This document shows, piece after piece, positions 34,601 through 43,789 of a stretch of 64,000 nucleotides of DNA (position 1 is its first letter; each line of letters begins with the position of its first letter). The DNA lies in assembly GCA_040390025.1 (NCBI GenBank), contig JAZJZD010000009.1, positions 62,001 to 126,000 on the forward strand, in the 5' to 3' direction. The position numbers and the translations under genes are program-made. The notes under the pieces are model-generated. The model had not been told where the DNA came from. It made no database searches and worked only from the letters and a program-made list of their open reading frames with translations. The stretch comes from JAVHYG01 sp040390025 (GTDB taxonomy: Bacteria; Pseudomonadota; Gammaproteobacteria; Diplorickettsiales; Diplorickettsiaceae).

Positions 34601-35563
34601 TTAAATTCTATTTATATCCGCATCTACCATCATAGTCATTAATTCTTTTATGCTTGTTTTTGCTTGCCAACCAAATTTCTGTTTGGCTTTGTTAGGATCA
34701 CCTAATAGAAGATCGACTTCAGCTGGGCGGATAAATTTTGGGTCAATGACGATGTAATTTTTATAGTCTAAACCTACATAGTTAAAGGCTAATTCACATA
34801 AATCTCTTACTGTAGTGCTGTAACCTGTAGCAATAACATAATCATCAGGAATTTTCTGTTGTAGAATTAGCCACATGGCTTCAACGTAATCGCCTGCGAA
34901 TCCCCAGTCACGTTTCGCATCAATATTGCCTAAATGTAACTTTTTTAATTTTCCTTGTTTAATACGTGCTACCGCATGGCTAATTTTTCGACTAACAAAT
35001 TCAATTCCTCGCAACGGAGATTCATGATTGAATAAAATTCCGTTTGAAGCGTGCATAGAAAAGCTTTCGCGGTAATTTACTGTCATCCAGTGTCCATATA
35101 CTTTAGCGACAGCATAAGGGCTACGTGGATAAAAGGGTGTTTTTTCATTTTGTTCTTGAGCTTGGACTAAGCCAAAGATTTCACTGCTGGAAGCTTGATA
35201 AAATTTTGCTTTGGGATGGGTTAGGCGAATAGCTTCTAAAAGGTTAGTAACACCTAGAGCAGTAACTTGTCCTGTTAAGCTAGGTTGTTCCCAAGAAGTT
35301 CCAACAAAGCTTTGTGCAGCAAGATTATAAACTTCATCTGCTTCTGATTGTTCCATAGCGCGTACTAAAGAAGCAGGATCCATCATATCACCATTAATTA
35401 ATGTGACAGCTTCATCAATGTTTAATTCTCGTAAACGCCATAGACTGTCACTGGTGCGCCGTGCGACTAATCCATAAACTTCATAATTCTTTTTAAGTAA
35501 AAACTGAGCGAGGTAGGAGCCATCTTGACCAGTGATCCCTGTGATAAATGCTTTGTTAGCCAT
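34601..35563 (-). CDS. gmd: GDP-mannose 4,6-dehydratase
   Basis: An extended SDR of 320 residues from the ATG at 35563, which has aaagga six bases upstream; a TTG two codons earlier is less likely. Motifs include FITGITGQDGSYLAQFL, NLAAQSFVGTSWEQP, SSSEIFGLVQAQEQ and YAVAKVYGHWMTVNYRE, all typical of GMD. It converts GDP-mannose to GDP-4-keto-6-deoxymannose, the substrate of the ColD-like enzyme. It is the first gene of the leftward operon and is divergent from the GT4 gene at 35667. Confidence 0.94.
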   Translation of the reverse strand: MANKAFITGITGQDGSYLAQFLLKKNYEVYGLVARRTSDSLWRLRELNIDEAVTLINGDMMDPASLVRAMEQSEADEVYNLAAQSFVGTSWEQPSLTGQVTALGVTNLLEAIRLTHPKAKFYQASSSEIFGLVQAQEQNEKTPFYPRSPYAVAKVYGHWMTVNYRESFSMHASNGILFNHESPLRGIEFVSRKISHAVARIKQGKLKKLHLGNIDAKRDWGFAGDYVEAMWLILQQKIPDDYVIATGYSTTVRDLCELAFNYVGLDYKNYIVIDPKFIRPAEVDLLLGDPNKAKQKFGWQAKTSIKELMTMMVDADINRI

Positions 35564-35666
35564 CTTCAATCCTTTGAAAGGGAAAATAGTAACAAAATTT
35601 TTAGCTAAATTCTACTAAGATTAGATATTAATGCCTGGCATAGATATATAATTCTTATATTTGGAT

Positions 35667-36821
35667 ATGAAGGTGAAATTATTTTTAAGTACATACGGGT
35701 TAAAATATCCTCTTACTGGAATTGGTTGGTATACGCATCATTTAATAAGGGGATTAAAAGAACATAATGCAATTGAACAACTTATAACTACCTCAACTTT
35801 GCACGGCCATTACGATGCAGCTTATAAAAAAAATTCTTTTCAGTCGATAATAAAAAAATTAATTCAATTTTGTCCTGGTAGTTATAGTTTTTTACATGCT
35901 TATTATAATACTAGTTTTTTAAAGAGGAGTAGGCAGTTCCCCTTAAAAGAAATTATCTATCATGAACCTTGTTATATTTTACGGCCTTATTCCGGACTGA
36001 AAATTTGCTCTGTACATGATTTATCGCATATTTATCATCCTGAATTTCATCCTAGAGCGAGAGTAAATTTTTTATTACATTATTTGCCTCGTAGTATAAA
36101 CGAGGCTGATCATGTTATTACGGGTTCTTATGCTATTCGAGATCAAATCATTAATTATTTTAAAATACCTTCTGAAAAAATAACGGTAATTTATCATGGT
36201 GTTTCTACTGTTTTTAAAGTGCGCCAGTGTATTGAAATAAATCCGGTACTAGTTCGATATGGCTTATTAGGAAAACCCTATGTCTTAAGTGTGGGCACTT
36301 TAGAACCACGAAAAAATTTAGTACGTTTAATTCGGGCTTTTAATGGTTTGCCTGAACGACAGCGTAAACAATTTCCATTAGTGTTAGTGGGAACACCAGG
36401 ATGGGATATAGGTAAATTAGGTAAGTTAATTAAACAAATGGTTAGCAAAGAAGAAGTATATTGTTTGGGGTATGTTGCAAGTAATGATTTACCTTATTTA
36501 TATTCAGGGGCCTACGCTTTTGTCTATTTATCGCTTTATGAAGGCTTTGGACTTCCTCTGCTAGAAGCGTTAGCGAGTGGAATACCCACCTTAACGTCAA
36601 ATATATCGAGTATGCCGGAGGTGGTTGGTGATGCAGCGTTATTGGTAGATCCGTGGGATATAGCTGGCATTGCCGATAGTTTAAACGGCTTATTAAATGA
36701 TAATTTTTTACGCGCTAAATTAAAAAACAAAGGAGCTCTTCGGGCTACTCAGTTTTCTTGGCAGAAATGTATTAATCAGACAGTAGGAGTTTATCAGCAT
36801 GTGCTAAATTCATGCTCCTGA
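35667..36821 (+). CDS. GT4-family glycosyltransferase
   Basis: A GT-B fold transferase of 384 residues from the ATG at 35667. The acceptor half has TYGLKYPLTGIGWYTHHL. The donor half has SVGTLEPRKNLVRLIRAF and the nucleotide-sugar motif LSLYEGFGLPLLEALASG. A TTG two codons upstream is possible. It resembles mannosyltransferases of the MtfB/WbaZ type, but the sugar cannot be assigned. Its 3' end overlaps the oppositely oriented manC by 28 bases, an unusual tail-to-tail overlap. Confidence 0.87.
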   Translation: MKVKLFLSTYGLKYPLTGIGWYTHHLIRGLKEHNAIEQLITTSTLHGHYDAAYKKNSFQSIIKKLIQFCPGSYSFLHAYYNTSFLKRSRQFPLKEIIYHEPCYILRPYSGLKICSVHDLSHIYHPEFHPRARVNFLLHYLPRSINEADHVITGSYAIRDQIINYFKIPSEKITVIYHGVSTVFKVRQCIEINPVLVRYGLLGKPYVLSVGTLEPRKNLVRLIRAFNGLPERQRKQFPLVLVGTPGWDIGKLGKLIKQMVSKEEVYCLGYVASNDLPYLYSGAYAFVYLSLYEGFGLPLLEALASGIPTLTSNISSMPEVVGDAALLVDPWDIAGIADSLNGLLNDNFLRAKLKNKGALRATQFSWQKCINQTVGVYQHVLNSCS

Positions 36822-38260
36822 ATTTTAAATCTTACGATATCATCTTCACCTAAATAGAGTCCTAATTGTACCTCAATAACGATAAGTTCTTTAGTTGTTA
36901 GATTACTGAGACAATGTTTATGGCCTACAGGAATAAAAGTTGACTCTTGTTCTTTTAAAGTAAAGTGAGCATCGTTATTTCGTACGGTAGCGATTCCTTG
37001 AATAACTATCCAATGTTCGCTACGATGTTTATGCATTTGTAGGGATAGGCTATGACCAGCCTTGACGGTAATCCGTTTAAGTTTGTAGTTTTTTTCGTGC
37101 TCTAAAACAGTATAATAACCCCAGGGGCGATATACGGTTTGGTGGTATTGATAAGTTTCATGGCCATTTTCCTTTAATTCTTCTACAAGTTCCTTAATAT
37201 TTTGGGTATGGGCTTTATCTGCTATAAGTAATGCATCAGGCGTATCAACAATAATTAAATTTTTTAGTCCTAGTGCCGCGATTATGCGATTTTTTGTAGT
37301 ATTTTTATTATAAATAGTGGTACTTGTACTCTTTTGGATAATCGCATTACCAGTAATCCGATTATCTTCTTTATCTGGTTTTAGTAAATTATTTAGACTA
37401 TCCCAGGATCCAATTTCTGACCAACCAAAATCAGCGGGTATTACCGCTATATTTTTTGCTTTCTCCATGAGAGCATAATCAATGGAGATACCCTCTAATG
37501 GATGAAAGCTTTTTTTGTCTATGCTTAGCTTATCTATAGATTTTTCTTGAAAAAAAATATTTTTTTTAGTTGATTTCCAGCAATATAAAAGTTTTAGATA
37601 AAGCTCAATATTACATTTTTCTAAAGATTGAATTAAGGTTTTTGCAGAAAAGCAAAAGATTCCTGAATTCCATAAATAATCGCCTTGTTCTATAAAAAAT
37701 TCTGCCTCTTTATGTGAAGGCTTTTCGTGGAACTGTTTTACTTGATAGGTTTTAGAAGCATAATTATTAGCATATTGAATATATCCATAACCTGTTTCCA
37801 CTTTATTGGGAATAATACCAAAGGTAACTAATAGGTCTTGTTTGGCTAAATGAATTGCTTTTTCTACACAGGCGTTGAATTTTTTTTGGTTGGTAATAGC
37901 ATGATCAACCGGTAAAATAAGTAAAATTGTATCTGAATTAATTAACTTTTGGACAAATAAAGCACTTAAAGCAATGGCTGGGGCTGTGTTTCGTGCAATG
38001 GGTTCCAGTAAAAAGCTAAACTGTTTGTTTGGAGATAATTCTGGAAGGCTATTAAGCTCTATTTTGCTTTGATAATAGTAGTCCGAATTTGTTACGGTAA
38101 CGATTTGTGTTACATTCGGAAGATTCAGTGCGCGTTGATAAGTTGTTTGCAATAGTGAAAGTGAGTCATTGAACCGGATAAAAGGCTTGGGGTATGTTGT
38201 TCGTGAAATAGGCCATAATCGACAGCCATTTCCTCCAGAGAGTATGACAGGGACCAGCAT
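36794..38260 (-). CDS. manC: Mannose-1-phosphate guanylyltransferase / mannose-6-phosphate isomerase
   Basis: A 488-residue bifunctional type II enzyme. The N-terminal nucleotidyltransferase has LSGGNGCRLWPISR followed by YPKPF, and PVDHAI. A linker precedes the C-terminal cupin isomerase, with YRPWGYY near 374-380, SLQMHKHRSEHWIVIQG and a final EVQLG segment. It makes GDP-mannose from mannose 6-phosphate for gmd and for mannosyltransferases. An aggatg ribosome binding site precedes the ATG at 38260. The 209-base divergent gap to 38470 probably holds promoters for both sides, but no clear hexamer pair stood out. Confidence 0.93.
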   Translation of the reverse strand: MLVPVILSGGNGCRLWPISRTTYPKPFIRFNDSLSLLQTTYQRALNLPNVTQIVTVTNSDYYYQSKIELNSLPELSPNKQFSFLLEPIARNTAPAIALSALFVQKLINSDTILLILPVDHAITNQKKFNACVEKAIHLAKQDLLVTFGIIPNKVETGYGYIQYANNYASKTYQVKQFHEKPSHKEAEFFIEQGDYLWNSGIFCFSAKTLIQSLEKCNIELYLKLLYCWKSTKKNIFFQEKSIDKLSIDKKSFHPLEGISIDYALMEKAKNIAVIPADFGWSEIGSWDSLNNLLKPDKEDNRITGNAIIQKSTSTTIYNKNTTKNRIIAALGLKNLIIVDTPDALLIADKAHTQNIKELVEELKENGHETYQYHQTVYRPWGYYTVLEHEKNYKLKRITVKAGHSLSLQMHKHRSEHWIVIQGIATVRNNDAHFTLKEQESTFIPVGHKHCLSNLTTKELIVIEVQLGLYLGEDDIVRFKIQEHEFSTC

Positions 38261-38469
38261 TTTACTTCATCCTTAAATTTCATAGCCTCTTTTCTTGCGA
38301 AAATTGGCTGTTTGATCCATGTTTTAAAAATAGACTTATTTTTAAGTATTAAAAATGTTGTGCTTATACCTAGCAAGTTTCGATATTATTTTACTTGATA
38401 TGAATTGAAACACAGAGTTTTTACTATATCAATAGTATAGAATTATCTTTGTTTGGATAATTAGAGTTT

Positions 38470-39606
38470 ATGGAACGTATTTTACACCTAGGTAAATTTT
38501 CTTATTGGCAAGTGGGGGGGATAGAAACGGCGGTTGATAATTTATTACAAGGGTTGAGTCCATTTTTTCAATTGTTAAAGGTAGCGGCTAATAATAGTTT
38601 TAAGATGGAAACTAGAGAGAAATCGAATTATATAGAAGTCAGTGTCCCCTTAGTGGGGTTGTTAGCGCGGACACCGTTTTGCCCTACATTGCCTTATTGT
38701 GTAAAAAAACTACATCAGCGTTATCAATTTTCTATAGTCCATTTGCATTTGCCAAATCCAATGGCACATTTTGCATCACAAGTTTTACCACAATCAGTAA
38801 AAAGGATTATTAGCTGGCATAGTGATGTTATTCAACAAAAACGTTTATTAAAAATTTACCAACCTTTTGTTAATCATTTACTGAAACAAACAAGTGCATT
38901 AGTCGTATCTACCTCTTATTTAGCAGAGAAATCAGTACAACTTGCTGTAGCAAGACAACGCAATATTATAGAAACGATACCTTATGGAATAACGTTTAAT
39001 TGCTTTTTAGCAAATTCCTATACAGAAAAAGTTAAATGTTTTCGTCAGCAGTTTATCAATTGTTTTATCGTGTTTGCATTAGGGCGGCATGTAGCCTATA
39101 AAGGGTTTTATTATTTGATTGAAGCGATGATTTATCTCCCTGCTAATCTTATTTTGTTATTAGGAGGCGAGGGTCCATTAACGCCAGTGTTGAAGAGACA
39201 GGTTAAAAAATTAAAATTGGAAAATCAAGTTTATTTTCTAGGCGAGATTGAGAAAAAGGAGCTGCCTGTTTACTATTATGCGTGTGATGTCTTTTGCTTG
39301 CCGTCGATTGAGCAAAGTGAGGCTTTTGGAATTGTGCAATTAGAGGCGATGGCTTGTGCTAAACCCGTTGTTTGTTGCGATTTAGCCAGGGCTGGTAGTG
39401 ATATCAATCAGGATGGCATAACAGGTTTTGTGGTGCCCCCTCGATCGTCATCCTTGCTCGCAAAAGCAATAGCGCGTTTTTACCGAGAACCGCGTTTATG
39501 CCAAATTTTTGGTGAAGCTGCATATCACTACGTTAAGGAAAAATTTACGAATCAGTTAATGATTACGCGAATGCGAGCACTGTATGAAAAGATTTTAGAT
39601 AAATAA
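38470..39606 (+). CDS. GT4-family glycosyltransferase
   Basis: A 378-residue GT-B transferase. The N-terminal motif is HLGKFSYWQVGGIETAVDNL, the domain junction is FALGRHVAYKGFYYLIEAM, and the donor-binding E-x7-E region is PSIEQSEAFGIVQLEAMACA. The overall shape resembles O-antigen mannosyltransferases or rhamnosyltransferases. It begins a short rightward pair with the GT2 gene that follows after 19 bases. Donor and acceptor are unknown. Confidence 0.87.
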   Translation: MERILHLGKFSYWQVGGIETAVDNLLQGLSPFFQLLKVAANNSFKMETREKSNYIEVSVPLVGLLARTPFCPTLPYCVKKLHQRYQFSIVHLHLPNPMAHFASQVLPQSVKRIISWHSDVIQQKRLLKIYQPFVNHLLKQTSALVVSTSYLAEKSVQLAVARQRNIIETIPYGITFNCFLANSYTEKVKCFRQQFINCFIVFALGRHVAYKGFYYLIEAMIYLPANLILLLGGEGPLTPVLKRQVKKLKLENQVYFLGEIEKKELPVYYYACDVFCLPSIEQSEAFGIVQLEAMACAKPVVCCDLARAGSDINQDGITGFVVPPRSSSLLAKAIARFYREPRLCQIFGEAAYHYVKEKFTNQLMITRMRALYEKILDK

Positions 39607-39625
39607 ATGGCGAGTTTGAATAAAA

Positions 39626-40441
39626 ATGGAAAAGGTAATGCGCAATGTTAAACTTTCTATTGGCATCGTGGTTTATAATGAAAATTTTTCTGCTATAAAA
39701 GACTGCTTAGAAAGTCTTATTGTTGCTATTCCTGAGTTACTTAACTATGAAATTACTCTCGTTGATAATGGTGCGCTGGAATTAAGCAAGGTTTCTGATA
39801 TTAAAACGAATTGTCTGTACTATTTCCCAGATGTACCGATCCATTACATTTTATCACCTAAAAATGGTGGTTATGGTTATGGACACAATCAAGCTATTGT
39901 TAAGAGTGTCGCTGATTATCATCTGATAATTAACAGTGATATTTATATTATGCCCAATGCTTTAAAAAATGCACTGGCTTTTATGGATGAGAACCCTACT
40001 GTTGGTATGTTAGTTCCTGACATTTATGATATGGCAGGAAATCGTGTTTACATTTGTCGGTATAATCCTAGCCTTTGGATCGGTTTTTTACGGCGTTTTT
40101 CCCCTTCTTGGCTTAAAAAGATGTTTGAGAAACAATTGAAAAAATTTGAGATGCAAGATAAGAATTATGATAATTCTATTTTTAATTTAACAAATCCTAG
40201 CGGCTGTTTTATGCTTTGTCGTTTATCTGTGTTAAAGGCTATAAAAGGGTTTGACGAGCGATTTTTTATGTATTATGAAGATTCCGATATAGGACGGCGC
40301 TTGGCTAAAGTTTCGCAAATTGCTTATGTACCTTCTGTTAAAATAAAGCACGTATGGAAGCGAGCCGCGTATCACGATAAACGAATGGCTTGGATCGCTA
40401 TCAAATCGGCTTTATATTATGCTTGGAAATGGCGCTGGTAA
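39626..40441 (+). CDS. GT2-family glycosyltransferase, rhamnosyltransferase-like
   Basis: A 271-residue GT-A transferase. It has SIGIVVYNENFSAIKDCLESL at the start, the DxD-like INSDIYI near 110, NPSGCFMLCRLSVLKAIKGF and FFMYYEDSDIGRRL, the order seen in WbbL-type rhamnosyltransferases. The rhamnose precursor genes lie directly downstream, which supports a rhamnosyl role. The start at 39626 lacks a good ribosome binding site; the ATG at 39638 (four codons later) is an alternative. Confidence 0.83.
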   Translation: MEKVMRNVKLSIGIVVYNENFSAIKDCLESLIVAIPELLNYEITLVDNGALELSKVSDIKTNCLYYFPDVPIHYILSPKNGGYGYGHNQAIVKSVADYHLIINSDIYIMPNALKNALAFMDENPTVGMLVPDIYDMAGNRVYICRYNPSLWIGFLRRFSPSWLKKMFEKQLKKFEMQDKNYDNSIFNLTNPSGCFMLCRLSVLKAIKGFDERFFMYYEDSDIGRRLAKVSQIAYVPSVKIKHVWKRAAYHDKRMAWIAIKSALYYAWKWRW

Positions 40442-40460
40442 AAATGCAATGGGTATAGGT

Positions 40461-41018
40461 TTAATCGTTAAATAAGCATTCTTGAGATATATTTTTTAAA
40501 GAAGGATAGAGTTTATCTTTTTCTGATAATAAAATTTTTCCTTTTGAAGGCCAAGTAATGGCTAAATCAGTATCTGACCATAAAATCCCGAGTTCTGTAG
40601 CAGGGGTATAATAATCACTACATTTATAATGGAAATCAGCGGATTCACTTAATACATAAAAACCATGTGCAAAACCTTTAGGTATAAAAAGCTGGTGATG
40701 ATTTTCATCATTTAAAATAGTTCCAAACCATCGTCCAAACGTAGGGGAGCTTTTTCTGATGTCAACGGCTACATCAAAAACAGATCCTTTTATTACTGTT
40801 ACTAACTTATCTTGTGGTTTTTGTAATTGATAGTGTAATCCTCTTAATACATACTGTTTCGAATGTGATAGATTATCTTGTACAAAAGAAACTTTAGTAT
40901 TAAGTATTTTTTGGTAACGTTTTTCTTGGAAGCTTTCTAAAAAACAGCCACGTTTATCTATGAATCGCTTAGGTTCTAGAATAACTAGGCCTTCTAAGGG
41001 TGTTTTAATAAGTTTCAT
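40461..41018 (-). CDS. rfbC: dTDP-4-dehydrorhamnose 3,5-epimerase
   Basis: A 185-residue cupin, the standard length. It has FVQDNLSHSKQYVLRGLHYQ with the catalytic His, FDVAVDIRKSSPTFG, and FIPKGFAHGFYVLSESADFHYKCSDYYTP. It catalyses the third step of dTDP-L-rhamnose synthesis. It overlaps rfbA by four bases and ends 20 bases from the convergent GT2 gene, with no visible terminator between. A second, truncated relative is encoded at 60747. Confidence 0.95.
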   Translation of the reverse strand: MKLIKTPLEGLVILEPKRFIDKRGCFLESFQEKRYQKILNTKVSFVQDNLSHSKQYVLRGLHYQLQKPQDKLVTVIKGSVFDVAVDIRKSSPTFGRWFGTILNDENHHQLFIPKGFAHGFYVLSESADFHYKCSDYYTPATELGILWSDTDLAITWPSKGKILLSEKDKLYPSLKNISQECLFND

Positions 41019-41884
41019 ATTTCTCTTTTGAGAATATCCAGTAAATATTGCCCATAACTATTTTTTATATTAAAAGCAGAGGCTTCTAATTGCTCATTGC
41101 TAATAAACCCTTTTCGCCAGGCAATTTCTTCTAAACACGCTATTTTTAGCCCTTGACGCTTTTCTAACACTTGCACAAAATGTGAAGCTTCTAATAAGGC
41201 GTCGTGGGTTCCGGTATCGAGCCAGGTATTACCACGATTCATTAATTCATAATGCAGTTGGCTATTTTCTAAATAATAGCGGTTGATATCTGTAATCTCT
41301 AATTCGCCGCGTGCAGAAGGTTTAAGTGTTTTTGCAATATCAACCACTTTATTGTCATAAAAATAAAGACCGGTAACGGCCCAATGCGATTTAGGAATTT
41401 GTGGTTTTTCTTCAATATCGATTAAGCAATGTGCTTCATTAAAAACGGCTACGCCATAACGTTCTGGATCGTTAACTAAATAACACAAAATGCTGGCACC
41501 TTGGTGCTTAATTGAAGATTTACTTAATAGGTCAGAAAATTTTTCACCATAAAATAAGTTATCACCTAAAATGAGTGCTACATGATTATTGCCAATAAAA
41601 TCTCTGCCAAGGATAAAGGCTTCTGCTAAGCCATTAGGGTGGGCTTGCACGATATAACTTAAATGTATGCCCCATTGCTCTCCTGTGCCTAATAAGCGCT
41701 GATATTGCGGTAAGTCTTGGGATGTTGTAATAAGTAATATTTCTTGAATATTCGCTAACATGAGTGTACTCAAGGGATAATAGATCATCGGTTTATTGTA
41801 AATGGGTAAAAGTTGTTTACTTACACCATTAGTGAGGGGATGTAACCGAGTTCCTGAACCACCAGATAGGATGATGCCTTTCAA
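41015..41884 (-). CDS. rfbA: Glucose-1-phosphate thymidylyltransferase
   Basis: A 289-residue nucleotidyltransferase with the RmlA start GIILSGGSGTRLHPLT, KQLLPIYNKPMIYYPLSTLM, LILGDNLFYG and the late ARGELEITDINRYYL. It makes dTDP-glucose, the first rhamnose precursor. It is divergent from the GT2-rfbD-rfbB operon; the 190-base gap holds a perfect AT-rich palindrome (41952-41988). Confidence 0.95.
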   Translation of the reverse strand: MKGIILSGGSGTRLHPLTNGVSKQLLPIYNKPMIYYPLSTLMLANIQEILLITTSQDLPQYQRLLGTGEQWGIHLSYIVQAHPNGLAEAFILGRDFIGNNHVALILGDNLFYGEKFSDLLSKSSIKHQGASILCYLVNDPERYGVAVFNEAHCLIDIEEKPQIPKSHWAVTGLYFYDNKVVDIAKTLKPSARGELEITDINRYYLENSQLHYELMNRGNTWLDTGTHDALLEASHFVQVLEKRQGLKIACLEEIAWRKGFISNEQLEASAFNIKNSYGQYLLDILKREI

Positions 41885-41951
41885 TTGGATTAACTTCCTT
41901 GAGTTGTTGCAGTTATTTAAACTAAAAATAATTTGCTATACTTAATTTTGA

Positions 41952-41988
41952 AAAGTTTATTTTATCTTAATAAGATAAAATAAACTTT
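41952..41988. repeat. Perfect 37-base AT-rich palindrome in the divergent rfbA / GT2 gap
   Basis: Eighteen-base arms (41952-41969 and 41971-41988) are exact reverse complements around a central A. On the plus strand the second arm is followed by a run of T. The position, upstream of both divergent operons, suits an operator or an attenuator for the rightward operon. No gene ends into it from the left. Confidence 0.6.
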
Positions 41989-42074
41989 ATTTTTTATAAT
42001 TTTATTTTATTAATTTGCTGAGTTTTTAGTATTGTGAGAATATGTTCTTTCACTTTGTTTCGAACTTAAGTTAA

Positions 42075-42914
42075 ATGGAAAAAACTAAGCTTCTTGTCGT
42101 TATCGTACTGTACTATCCCACAGAAAATCAACTTTTAGAGTTAATTAATATTTGTAGTCAGTATACATATCTGAAAATTTTACTTTTCGATAATACATGC
42201 GGGTATTATCCATTAAATATAAAATTTTCTAGTAAAATTATTTATTTTAAAAGTAAAAAAAATGTGGGTACTGGCGGAGCACATTACTATGCTTCACAAA
42301 TGGCAGTAAGAAAAAAATTCGATTTTATTTTATTTCTCGATCAAGATAGTCTTTTACCCATGGATTTTATTTCGAGTATGCTTTTTTATTTTCATCATTT
42401 TAAAAAAACCTATCCGCGTTTAGCCGCTATAGGCCCAAGTTGGAGTGATTATCGTCTTCTGAAAAAAAAGAAAAAAAATAATTTAGCAAGCCAACCAGTC
42501 ACTATGCTTATTAGTTCAGGTATATTAGTTTTGGTTTCTGCTTTACAAGATATTGGATACCCTAAAAAAGAATATTTTATTGATCACGTCGATACCGAAT
42601 GGTGTTTTCGAGCGCTAAGTAAAAATTATTATCTTATCCAGGTTGTGGAGGTACAAATGAAACATGCAATAGGAGAAATTAAATACTTGGGGAAATGGTG
42701 TTTGCAATATCATAAACCTAATCGTTATTATTATTCTATTCGAAATAGTTTTTTTATTTTTAAAGAAAAATGGATTCCTTTATCATCCCGTCTCTATATT
42801 TTAGTTAGAAATCTATTGCAAATAATTAAAATACCCTTTTTACCTCAGCCATTATCGACCTGCTATGCAGTTTGGCATAGTTTAAAGGATGGAATTAGAT
42901 TAAAAAAGCCATGA
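42075..42914 (+). CDS. GT2-family glycosyltransferase, rhamnosyltransferase-like
   Basis: A 279-residue GT-A transferase with LVVIVLYYPTENQLLELI at the start, the motif FLDQDSLLP near 91-99 and FIDHVDTEWCFRAL, typical of the family containing RfbF/RgpB-type rhamnosyltransferases. It overlaps rfbD by four bases, so it is co-translated with the rhamnose precursor genes, which supports a rhamnosyl donor. It has two poly-lysine stretches from AT-rich coding. Confidence 0.82.
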   Translation: MEKTKLLVVIVLYYPTENQLLELINICSQYTYLKILLFDNTCGYYPLNIKFSSKIIYFKSKKNVGTGGAHYYASQMAVRKKFDFILFLDQDSLLPMDFISSMLFYFHHFKKTYPRLAAIGPSWSDYRLLKKKKKNNLASQPVTMLISSGILVLVSALQDIGYPKKEYFIDHVDTEWCFRALSKNYYLIQVVEVQMKHAIGEIKYLGKWCLQYHKPNRYYYSIRNSFFIFKEKWIPLSSRLYILVRNLLQIIKIPFLPQPLSTCYAVWHSLKDGIRLKKP

Positions 42915-43789
42915 AAGTATTATTACTCGGTGCTAATGGTCAAATAGGACGAGAAATTCAGGAGTTGGCAAAAAATAAGGTTAAACTATATGCGTATACG
43001 CGTCAGGAACTTGATATTACACAGCTTAGCTGTATTGAAAGTTCTTTTGCAGCTATTAGACCGCATTATATTATTAATACCGCTGCTTATACGTCTGTTG
43101 CTAAGGCTGAAGTAGAAGAAAAAGCTGCTTATTTAGTTAATGCAGTCGGAGTAAGGTATTTAGCAGAAGCAGCCAAGCGATTTAATATCCCGTTACTGCA
43201 TATTTCAACGGATTATGTGTTTGATGGTAGAAAAAAAACTCCCTATGTTGAAGAAGATTTACCTAATCCTCTTTCTGTTTATGGTAGGAGTAAATGGGCA
43301 GGAGAAAATTTTATTCGTGACATTTGGTATAAGCATATTATTTTACGTGTTAGCTGGGTTTTTGGTTGTCATGGAAATAATTTTGTAAAAAATATTTTGC
43401 ATTTAGCAACAGTAAAATCTGAATTAAATATTGTTTGTGACCAAGTAGGCTCGCCTAGTTATGCGGGAGATATCGCAAATACCTTGTTAAACATAATCGA
43501 CGCTATACAACAAGGATTTACGAATTGGGGAACATACCATTTTACAGGTACGCCGGCAACAAATTGGTATCAATTTGCGCGTTTAATAATTAAACATGCA
43601 AGTACTAGCCAAAATTTATTGACTAGTGATATACGGCCCATTTACTCCAATGAATATCCTACTTCGGTTTTTAGACCTTCTAATTCACAATTAGAGTGTA
43701 GCAAAATTAACAGAGTATTTAATATTACGCAGAAAAATTGGTTATTTGGTTTAACGAAGGTTATTAAGTGGTATGGACTATTCTCCTAG
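42911..43789 (+). CDS. rfbD: dTDP-4-dehydrorhamnose reductase
   Basis: A 292-residue RmlD: LLLGANGQIGREIQELA at the N terminus, YIINTAAYTSVAKAEVEE, the active-site STDYVFDG and YGRSKWAGE (YxxxK). It performs the final reduction giving dTDP-L-rhamnose. It overlaps the upstream GT2 gene by four bases and rfbB by 17 bases. Confidence 0.94.
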   Translation: MKVLLLGANGQIGREIQELAKNKVKLYAYTRQELDITQLSCIESSFAAIRPHYIINTAAYTSVAKAEVEEKAAYLVNAVGVRYLAEAAKRFNIPLLHISTDYVFDGRKKTPYVEEDLPNPLSVYGRSKWAGENFIRDIWYKHIILRVSWVFGCHGNNFVKNILHLATVKSELNIVCDQVGSPSYAGDIANTLLNIIDAIQQGFTNWGTYHFTGTPATNWYQFARLIIKHASTSQNLLTSDIRPIYSNEYPTSVFRPSNSQLECSKINRVFNITQKNWLFGLTKVIKWYGLFS

